DNA from: Guillardia theta CCMP2712
Lineage: Eukaryota > Cryptophyceae > Pyrenomonadales > Geminigeraceae
Length of the DNA: 64,000 nucleotides
Assembly: GCF_000315625.1 (NCBI RefSeq)
Contig: NW_005434586.1
Location: 168,759 to 232,758 of the forward strand
Reading direction: 5' to 3'
Each line of letters opens with the position of its first letter. The stretch's first letter is position 1. Positions 56,073 through 64,000 of the stretch are shown in pieces. Position numbers and translations under genes: made by a program. The notes beneath the pieces were generated by a model, which saw only the letters and a program-made list of their open reading frames with translations, made no database searches and had not been told where the DNA came from.

Positions 56073-57434
56073 CGGACACGGCTTTCTCTGCAGCCACTGT
56101 GAGGCTAGCCTCCCGGAACCTCGGCGGGTGCCGGCGGCGAGCTGGGACCGCCGGGGCTGGGCCGGGTACTTATCGCCGGCCCGAGACCGTCGGACCGGTC
56201 TGAGTTCCAAACATTAGGAACGGTTTCAAGTTTGCACTCAACGATGCCCTGGTGATCTGATCCCGGGCCCCGCAGGACGGTCCGCCGCCGGGCGGAATTC
56301 CCGGCCGGGTCGCCCGCGCGGCTGCAACTTGAACTTGGAACTTGAACTTGGCCGGAGCCTTGAGTGTCCGAGGTGGGCCACGGTAGTACGGTCACCGTGT
56401 GACGGCGGCCGGCCCGGGGCCCAGTGGAGTCACCGCGTGACTTGACTCCGTGCGGTGACGCCCGGCCGTCCGATCATCGAGTCGATAGCGCCAATGATCA
56501 TTCCGGGCTCGCCAGTGCCCGGCAGGGGGCCAAGGGGGGGGAGGGGGGGGCGGTCGCTGGCGGCTCCGACAGCCCGGCTCGGCGCGGCGCACGGAGTCCG
56601 ATGAAAAGTAATAAAGAGAACTGATGATGAGCCCGCTGACGACGGACTGGAGCTGACCGTGCCTCGCCGACGGTCGGGTGCAGGGCCGGGCGGGCCGCCG
56701 GCCGCCGGGTCGGGGCCGGGCCGATGGCGCCGGGCCGCATCATGGCATCGGATGCTAGCCCGGCCGTAGTAGAAGTACAGCGCGGCCCTCTGGGTGCCAA
56801 AAGATTCAAATCGATTCAATTCTGGTTCTGACCTGGTGACGACAGGTCAGAGCGACAATGCCGGGCTTGGGTGAACAAAGAGATGGAAGAGGAGAAGGAG
56901 AAGGGAAGAGGAGGAGGAGTGAAGGGAAGACAGGAGAAGACAAGAAGTAAAGAGAAGTCAAGAGGAAAGCGATGAAGAGAGGGATGGAGACGTTCGAAGA
57001 TGTTAGACTCAATGTGGAGGGAAATGGCAGAGGAGAGGAGAAAGGTGGAGATCGTAGACAGCTGGATGGGGGAATGCCAACGTGGAATGTGAGTTGCATA
57101 GTACAGGGAACATATGAGAAAGCGAGCTAAACAATGTCACAAACACAAGGAGGGCGAAAGGGTGTAAAGATAAGGCCAAGGAGCCTTGGGTTTGGCATGA
57201 GGTATCGAGAGAGTGAGTCAGTGGAGGCTGAAAAAAATGGAACGAAGTGAAGATTGAAGGAAAGAATGGAACGAAGTGAAGGGAAAAATGGAACGAAGTG
57301 AAGATTGAAGGAAAGAATGGAACGAAGTGAAGGAAAAAGGGAACGAAGTGAAGATTGAATGGGCGAGCCATCTGATCTGATTGACATGATGTTTGTTGAA
57401 GCCAGCAGCTGACTCATGTTGTCTCTCAGATCTC
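56073..57434. other. Non-coding region: GC-rich island and minisatellite
   Basis: GC-rich island at about 56100-56790, with AACTTGAACTTGG tandem copies at about 56330-56350. It is followed by purine-rich sequence and the minisatellite at 57231-57362. An upstream exon of ARPC2 was not found. Confidence 0.65.
57231..57362. repeat. Minisatellite, unit GGAACGAAGTGAAG
   Basis: Five copies of GGAACGAAGTGAAG, alternately followed by ATTGAAGGAAAGAAT or GGAAAAAT, in a higher-order repeat of about 46 bases, 70 bases upstream of the ARPC2 start. Confidence 0.92.
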
Positions 57435-58358
57435 ATGATTCTCTTAGACACCATCCACCCCAACATCAAGCAGGCCTTGATCGAGCGTATGGGGCCTGCC
57501 AGGGAGGAATTCCGACAGGCCAACCCCCTCGAGTACATGGTGGTCGATTTCGATGACGTGCAGTACTTCCTGAAAGCGTCGAGCGAGACTTTCACCATCT
57601 ACTGCTCGATGCTCAACTTCGACAAGTACGAGAACTTCGGGGTGAAGCAGCTGTTGGAAGAGAAGTACAACAAGTACGACATAGCGGTGTCGATGACGAA
57701 GCAGCTGCAGCACGATGCATCATACGATTTTAGCCTGACCTTTGACTTGTCCACGGATTATGGTAGCGAGAACGAGGCAGTTTGCGACAGCCTTGCTCGG
57801 GTCAAGTACACCGTCCTCTCTGCTCCCTTCTTTGATTACTTCGAAGCTGTGCGAGCTGGCAATGCGCCCGAGGTCAGGAGGATTCCCTACCGTGCTAGCG
57901 AGTCGATCTACATCAAGAAAGGAAAGGAGGATCAGATTATCGTCGTCTTTAGCGTCACCTTTGATGAGAAGAAGGACTGGTCGATTGCCGAAGTCTTTCT
58001 CCGAGAATTCTCTGATGTACGAAGAGAGCCCTCGTTGCAGAATGCTCCTGTCGCTTCCTTCTCACGAAACCCGCCGGGGGAGTTGGACGGCGTGAAGGTG
58101 GAGGAGGGAGAGGACGTTATCTACATCTCCTTCGTTCTCTTCAAGAAGCACTGGGACGGACCCAAAGCCGAGCAGAGCATAGGAGCAGTCTTGATGTTTC
58201 GAAACTACCTGCACTACCATGTGAAGGCTAGCAAGACTTTCATGCATATGAGGATGAGGAAGACGGTCGACAGCTTGATGGGAACTTTGAACCGGGCCAA
58301 GACTTCGGCAGAGGCTGCTGTGGAGAAGAAAACCTGGAGTGGAAGATCGTTGAATTGA
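57435..58358 (+). CDS. ARPC2: Actin-related protein 2/3 complex subunit 2 (p34-Arc)
   Basis: A core subunit of the Arp2/3 complex, which nucleates branched actin. Single frame of 307 residues from MILLDTIHPN, which aligns with the MILL start usual in the family (an upstream Met at 57393 would add 14 residues). Family landmarks: VVDFDDVQYFLKASS, YDFSLTFDLSTDYGSENEAV, SAPFFDYFEAVRAGNAPEVR, SESIYIKKGKEDQIIVVFSV, VFLREFSDVRREPSLQNAPV and near the end MFRNYLHYHVKASKTFMHMR, MRKTVDSLMGTLNRAK. Length matches (about 300 in animals and yeast). Cytosolic. Confidence 0.95.
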   Translation: MILLDTIHPNIKQALIERMGPAREEFRQANPLEYMVVDFDDVQYFLKASSETFTIYCSMLNFDKYENFGVKQLLEEKYNKYDIAVSMTKQLQHDASYDFSLTFDLSTDYGSENEAVCDSLARVKYTVLSAPFFDYFEAVRAGNAPEVRRIPYRASESIYIKKGKEDQIIVVFSVTFDEKKDWSIAEVFLREFSDVRREPSLQNAPVASFSRNPPGELDGVKVEEGEDVIYISFVLFKKHWDGPKAEQSIGAVLMFRNYLHYHVKASKTFMHMRMRKTVDSLMGTLNRAKTSAEAAVEKKTWSGRSLN

Positions 58359-58783
58359 TAGAAAAAAGAGGATAGAAGGGAATGCAGTTGCTATGCTTGA
58401 AATTTGTCCTTGACTCTTTCTCTTCTTTGGACACTACCATTCTCGTCCAACTTGTTTGTACCGCTGAAACAACAAGGCCATGATCGGGCTAACATTGTGC
58501 TCAAGTTTAACGATGACAGAGCGAGAGACGAAAGAGCATGGTGCTTTAGAATCAAAATCTCCTCATCACAAAGAGACAGCCTCAACGTTTCACAAGAGCC
58601 TCCCTAGCTCGCTCCTCCATTCATAGCTCACTGGAGCATGATTATAGCCTCTCTCTAGTCCGAGTGCTTCTTAGGCATGGCCGCGACGCATCGCTGGCAG
58701 AACTTCTGGACAAGAGGATCCGGATGTTTGTCGAGATCTGCTCGAAGTGTCAGGGGAAGGAGGAAGACAACGTGGCGACAGGG
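58359..58783. other. Convergent intergenic region
   Basis: 425 bases between ARPC2 and tafazzin stops. Short open frames on both strands lack splice partners or domain resemblance. Confidence 0.55.
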
Positions 58784-60154
58784 TCAAACACCAGCAAGAG
58801 ATCGAGCTTCCAGGTTCTTGAGGCACTTCTCAACCCGCCTTGTGATGTGATGGTAGAGCGGCTTATCCACTTCCCTTGACTTCCACCTGCCTCCCCCTCA
58901 GACCACGTGAGCAGCACAGCAACAGACGCCCTCACTGCTTCATCGTTTCCTCCCACTTCTCCTGCGGAGCCTCGGTCGGGATCTTCCACAGAGGCCCGTG
59001 CTTCTTCTCGTGCTCCTCGATCAGATCGTCGAAGCTGCAGCTCTCCCCCACCCACACCTACCAGGACGAAGCCGCAGCCATCAACTCCACTTGCCCCCTC
59101 CACACCTTCCACATGCTCACCTTAACCTTGTTTCCTCGTCCGTAGTGCCGCGGGTCCCAGCTGATGACTAGGTTGTTGTACGTCCCTTTTTCCCAGCGGT
59201 TGTGCTGTGGGAGTACAGCAGTCATGCCGACGTGGTAGAAGGGGACGAAGACAGGTCGCTTGGGAAGATGAGCTATCAGCTTCCCTATCCCCCACTGCCT
59301 GCTAGTCAGCCATCCAACTACCCACTCCAATCCTTGACCTTCAGCAGCCCCTTCTCCTTCAGCTCAGCTTCGCTCCTCTTCCTGCCCCCTGATCAGCACA
59401 GACCTCATGATCTTACCGCTTCCTCACGTCACGGGGTCGATGCCAAGGATCCCAGACTGGACAACTCTTGCCTCGGGAAAGAGATGTATCCAGCGCCCTG
59501 CTGCGATCTGTCGACACACGTCGAAGAACAGCGGCTGGTCTATTCCTCCTCCTCGCCATATCGGAAGCACCTCCACCGTCCTCGTCAGCCTCCTCCTCCT
59601 CCTCCTCCATGTTGCTGGCTCACCTGCCCTGCTCCCATGAAAGCCTGCACTAAGGGGATGTTGGGGAAGGCGATCTCTTGGGTGGCAAGCGACCACCGCA
59701 TCCTCTTCGGGCTCATCGCCACGTCCATGGGGATAAGACAGGAGAGGAGGCCCGGGTCATCGAGCGAGGATGCATGATTCGATGCCGTGAGGAGCGAAAC
59801 TCCCTCCTGCCGCGACCTCATCTGCTGCATCAGGTAGGAGTAGTTCTCGTCCTTGACCACTTCCACTGTGTTTCTGACCCCGACGATGAACTTGAAAATG
59901 GAGACGACGAGGAACTGGATGATCCCACGAGCCACCAGAAGTCCGAGGGGGACATACTCTGCAGGCAGCTCGCGCAGCTTCGTGATGCCCACCTTCATCC
60001 CCTTGCTCCGGTAGTCAGGCAGAGGCCTGTAGTAGAAGGCGTGGTAACAAGCGTACGCGAGAAGAGAGCCAAGAAAGAAACATGATGTAGCAGAGAAACC
60101 AACCGCCCACATGATGAAAGGATTCGAAGGTAAGAGTTCCGATGTAGACAACAT
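58784..60154 (-). CDS. TAZ: Tafazzin-type phospholipid-lysophospholipid transacylase
   Basis: Remodels cardiolipin acyl chains, in mitochondria in most eukaryotes. The HX4D catalytic motif is in LTASNHASSLDDPGLLSCLI, followed by MRWSLATQEIAFPNIPLVQA, GGGIDQPLFFDVCRQI, GRWIHLFPEARVVQ, WGIGKLIAHLPKRPVFVPFY, HVGMTAVLPQ and GNKVWVGESCSFDDLIEEHE; this order is diagnostic for tafazzin. The N-terminus has an uncleaved-type hydrophobic segment (MWAVGFSATSCFFLGSLLAY). The last exon is reached through a GTGAGG donor after EETMK and ends VDKPLYHHITRRVEKCLKNL then EARSLAGV, TGA at 58784. A slightly shorter form ending MKQ would result if that intron were retained. Divergent from the gene at 60467. Confidence 0.94.
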
Positions 60155-60304
60155 TGTTTGCTCAGCGATCCTTTCTCAGGCCAGAGTCTTCAATGCAAAT
60201 CAATATTCAACTCCTGCGAATGAATATCAACAAGTCTGTCAACAACCATCCTTGGTTCCGCCACTCCCAACATATCATATTATCACAGCCTGCTCCTGCT
60301 CCTA

Positions 60305-60344
<40 letters not shown>

Positions 60345-60466
60345 GTCACCACTGACCTGCCATCAGGCGCCCGCTTTTCCCTTATACCCAGATCCACCTC
60401 CCCACTCATACCCTAGCGGTTATAAATTCTCTTCCAGAGTAACGGATATTATCGAAGAGGCGCGAC
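60155..60466. other. Divergent upstream region with (CTCCTG)n and TATA-like box
   Basis: About eight CTCCTG units at 60294-60342. TTATAAATT at 60419-60427 lies about 40 bases before the next ATG (60467), in a TATA-like position. Confidence 0.55.
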
Positions 60467-63028
60467 ATGCGGGGATACGCGCCGCTGATGGGTAAGGGAG
60501 GAGGGAGAGGCGATGGAAGGAGAGTAGGGGAGAGAAGGATCGAAGAGAAAGTTCAGCAGACTATGTTGGGGGGATGTGAGAAGGACGAGCAGGGGTCGGA
60601 GAAGACAGCGCAGTGGAGAAGTCTGCAGTGGAACATACGAATCTAGGCATGTATGTTAGGTATAGGTAGGGATAGATTTGTTGCAGGCTAGATGAAAGGA
60701 TAGGAGGAGGGGAAGGGTAAGTATAAGAGAGGAGAGGACATGTGTTGAGCATAGCGATTCTTAATGAACCTGACCTGCAGGAAACATCCCGCAGCGAGGC
60801 ACCCACGCCCTCGTCGGCACCGTATTGCTCTTGTTGACCTCGGTGCTCCTCATCTCATACATCGCGAGCTACGAGGTAGCTTGTTGTTGGGCTGATGCTC
60901 AATGGCGCGCTGAAACAATCGCAGGGAGCCGCCCCGTCTCTGCTGGAGAAGAGTGTGAGTACAAGACTCGTTCTACTGATGTTTCGAACTTGAGATCTCC
61001 TATTGTGAACAACTCGAGTTGCTGTTGTTCCCTCGAGCTTTGTGCTGTGGTGCTATGGTGGGAATGTAACTGTATTGCAGTATGCTGCACGCAGACCTGC
61101 TGCTAGACTCGCAAGGCTCACAAAGCTGGATGGCGAGGCTGAAGAAGCCGAGGGGGAGGATGAAGAGGCAGAGCCTCAGGCGCCTAGCGTGAGATGCCCA
61201 GCAAGAGTGGAGCTTGAAAGCGCTGACGTTGATGTCTTAGGTGTCGGACATGCACAGGGCGCAGAGGGAAATTCGTGAGTCCAAGGAAGCGAAGCAGAGA
61301 CAGGACGACATCGACTTCCCGAATCGCAGCCCCAAGGATCATTGGTACTACTCGGGCAGGGCCGTGCATCGCAAGGTGTGCCCATGCATGTAGCTGGTTC
61401 TTGAGATGATGCCGCTGGCAGATTGACATGACGGAGATCAGAGCTCGAAGCCCTGTTCAGGACAAAGGCATGCTCTACATCTGCATTACCTTAGTTCACA
61501 TGCGACTGCAGTGGGAAGCATCCCCGATGTCATTTCGGGAGCAGCGGTCGCAACCAACAACCAGCTGTACATGCCGGCTCAGCCTCCTCCGGAGCATGAC
61601 GTGCGCTTCCGTCAGTCCCTTGGCTTAGCTCCTGACCTTGCGTGTCCCATCAGATCATGATGGATGTTGATTTGGCCAACATCGAGAACCCAACGAGGAC
61701 GATGGTGGCCCGTGCGCTGGAGCACATTCAGGTGTGCGATAGCCGTGATTGACTGTGTGTGGATGCTGAGACGTTGTAGGCGAATGAGATCAAGACCGAA
61801 TACTTCCACGACTCTCTAGTGGACAATGATCCTCATTCCTCGCACTACCAGCAGCGTATCCATGTTCCCTCAGTACCGGTGCGACGAGACCTCTGTCCTC
61901 CCCGAGTGCCCTTGATGGTGTTGCGCAGGGGTCCAAGAACAATGAGAATGGCCTCCTTTCTTACAACGGTGTTGCTCTTTGTTCCACAATGAAAGGATTG
62001 ATTGTTGATGTTGTTCGAAGGCATCGGCGGAATCTTCGGCCCAGGCGCTATGTTTGGCTCCACTGATGCGAGACCGGAGGTGAGGGCGGTGTTCCGACTT
62101 CCATTTCAGCATCTCATACCATGTCAAGGTTCCCCTACGTGCCTTCAAGACGCCTAATGGTTTCCTAGAGGAATCCCCTGGCACATTCGTTGGATTGATT
62201 TCTTTTGCAGGATCACTCAAGTGGGTTGACAACCATGTTCTCAACACTGAGAACGTGCTGCAAGCTGGTATTCGACATGCATAGCATCCTGTTGAAAGAT
62301 CTTTGACACTTCTCGAACCCTACAGGAACAAGCTTCACAGACAAGCCGAGGTTTAGCTCAGTTGAAGGAACGGCAGGAAACCGGGACATCGCGCAGGTAG
62401 AACTGAGTCGTCGTTGCCTCCTGGCCTTGTTACGTGACACATTTGACTCGTCAGGCGATCCTGAGAATATCCGACCCTAAGGAGATTCGTGCGAACAAGT
62501 TCTTGGGATACGATCCAGCGAATCCTCCAGTGAGAGCTAAAGTAGTTCTATCTCATCACCCCTGACCCGTCCGTAGGCCAAGGATGATCCCACCCTCTAC
62601 GTCCATTCATGGGCTGCCTACACGCCAGAGGGCTCTAGGAGGAGAGAGATCGCTGCTCGTGGTCAGTTGGCGTACGAGGAGTGGAGGAGGGAACATCCCC
62701 AACAGGCAACTTCTCCTTATCATCGTCATGTAGCTCACGAATAGCACAGGGGGATAGTGCTGAGCATGGAGTCCCTTGCTTCAACGGCAAGGTCCCTTGC
62801 AAGCCGCCTGGCCATGATCCGCTGATCAAGTCTGATCCATCGCTACGTGGAGGGTCGGCGGCTGAGGTGCTTGTCTATGAGGACCACCCTTTGAGACTGA
62901 CTTGACCTGTTCGCTCACAGGGCGAGGAGGGGGAGAATGGCGAGGTTTGCAGACTTCTGACATGCTCACTGTGTCTGCTAGCCTGACGATGTTGGCAGGG
63001 GGAAGATGAGAACGTGGACGCCAAGTAG
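60467..63028 (+). CDS. Unknown single-pass membrane protein, about 14 exons
   Basis: The first exon is tiny (MRGYAPLM, then GTAAGG), joined to NIPQRGTHALVGTVLLLLTS then VLLISYIASYE, a membrane segment. Spliced continuation: ARLARLTKLDGEAEEAEGED, VSDMHRAQREIRESKEAKQR, FPNRSPKDHWYYSGRAVHRK, VGSIPDVISGAAVATNNQLY, VDLANIENPTRTMVARALEH, YFHDSLVDNDPHSSHYQQRI, ILRISDPKEIRANKFLGYDP, DDPTLYVHSWAAYTPEGSRR and EEGENGE, GEDENVDAK, TAG at 63026. Two introns appear to be GC-AG (AAAG then GCATGC; CAG then GCAACT). Joints near 62000-62340 are uncertain. Topology suggests a short N-terminal side and a long soluble C-terminal part. Family unknown. Confidence 0.65.
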
Positions 63029-63100
63029 GCAGGGAGCGAGGGATCGTGTGCATATGTAGGATATAAAGAGCTTCTTCTATCTTTTACATGAGGGCAACTC

Positions 63101-63466
63101 TCAATGATGAAACTTGTAGTATGCTGCGGTCGCTCCCGCGATCACTCCGTCCAGCCCGCTGTGAAGAGCTTGAGAGAGAGGGAGGACAGAGCAAGGTTAG
63201 TCACTTACCTTCCTGCCTGCTTGCCTGCTCGGAACCCCTGATAATACCCTCTTGCTAAGTCGTCATGTGGTAAGTCCATCTGTACATGATGTCAGAATCA
63301 GGAGCAGGAGCGAGAGCTCAAGGGCAAGAGCACGAGCAGGAGACGAAGAGCAAGAGCAAGTCTTGATACGATTGATGCATGACCTGCGATAGATGCAGCT
63401 GCGACGCCACGTTCACAGACTTCCACGGCGCCACATCGCCGACAGCATATGATCGGCTCTGCAGAC
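63101..63466 (-). CDS. 3' end of an unknown gene (partial)
   Basis: Three exons in phase on the minus strand: one giving LQSRSYAVGDVAPWKSVNVA then SQLHLSQ (from 63466), one giving MDLPHDDLARGYYQGFRAGK, and the last giving GLDGVIAGATAAYYKFHH with TGA at 63101. The second intron is GTAAGT to CTTCACAG. The first intron contains degenerate CTCCTG repeats on the sense strand. The 5' part lies beyond a pyrimidine-rich (sense strand) intron running off the window. The gene is convergent with the membrane protein gene, 72 bases apart. The Gly/Ala-rich end resembles a membrane helix. Confidence 0.55.
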
Positions 63467-64000
63467 CTGCGAGAACGTTAGGAAGGAAACAGAACAGCAG
63501 GGCAAGGGAGCGAAATGGAGAGGTAAAACATGAGGGGAAGTGCTTTAAGGAGGTATGAAAGAAGTGGAGGAGGGTTGTGAGGAGATGAAGGACGAGAGGG
63601 CAAAGAAGTGTAGATGAGCAAGGGGCGAGCACAAGGAAATGGGATGCAAGAACGAAAATAGATGAAGAAGGAAGGTGGGTCACGGAAGAAAGAAGATAGG
63701 GAACAATGAGAGGAGGGAAGCACAAAGGAAGGAGCAGCGAATGATGGAGGAGAGGACAAGGGGAATAAGAGAGGAGAGATTGACGACGAAGTACGAGAGA
63801 GGGAAGCAAGCAGGAAAAAGCGGGGGAAGGGAGAACGAGGGAAGAGGAAGGAGGGGAGGGAGGAGAAAGGGAAGGAGGAGAGGAGGAAGGTGAGAGGAGT
63901 ATGGAGTATGGAGTATGGAGGAGGGAGGAGGGAGGAGGGAGGGAAGGAGGAGGGATGGATGAAGAAGGGATGAGGAAGGAGGAAGGGAGGGAGGAGAGGA
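63467..64000. other. Purine-rich tract, probable intron of the partial gene
   Basis: Almost only G and A on the plus strand (GGAGGGAGGAGGAAG type), including GTATGGA repeats at about 63899-63920. The only long frames are low-complexity. Confidence 0.6.

Overview
The window is nuclear DNA of a eukaryotic alga, most likely a cryptophyte such as Guillardia theta. Genes are split by short spliceosomal introns (about 40-70 bases, GT-AG with a few GC-AG). Conserved eukaryotic proteins are present: 26S proteasome RPT1, ARPC2, tafazzin, a ubiquitin hydrolase and an FHIP-family protein. At least five proteins start with a signal peptide, usually with Phe just after the predicted cleavage site (ASA-F, VEA-F, LG-F, AGA-F), as in plastids of red-algal secondary origin. 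The organism call is inference; the splicing and presequences are read from the sequence.

Layout. 1-10 kb: a CHAT-like protein, a plastid-type biotin-protein ligase, an unknown protein, a TIGAR-like histidine phosphatase, an FHIP-like protein and an RWP-RK factor. 10-15.3 kb: a perfect hexanucleotide array, a foldback element and a frameshifted secreted LRR protein. 15.3-26 kb: an ankyrin locus (one or two genes) converging on a very long, many-exon RRM protein with a presequence. 26.9-31 kb: a USP-type deubiquitinase and a small basic protein. 31-40 kb: F-box/kelch, plastid-type PITP, secretory ankyrin protein, RRM/RD-repeat protein and a thylakoid-type coiled-coil protein. 40-51.7 kb: RPT1, a DUF218 membrane protein, a plastid DnaJ, a tail-anchored coiled-coil protein, a secretory coiled-coil protein, a myristoylation-type ankyrin protein and an MGxxxS/CCC lipid-anchor-type protein. 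52-57 kb: GC-rich non-coding islands around an RDPR-motif protein. 57.4-64 kb: ARPC2, tafazzin, a many-exon membrane protein and the 3' end of another gene.

Genes mostly alternate in strand, and several convergent pairs end only 3-90 bases apart. The spaces between are filled by simple repeats, GC-rich islands and a dispersed TTAAGTTAAAAATCAG repeat. Most plastid-type genes have no obvious shared pathway; neighbours look independent rather than operon-like. Exon limits were deduced by hand from frame continuity and GT/AG sites. Where phases close across all exons this is stated. I saw no tRNA, rRNA or CRISPR array.
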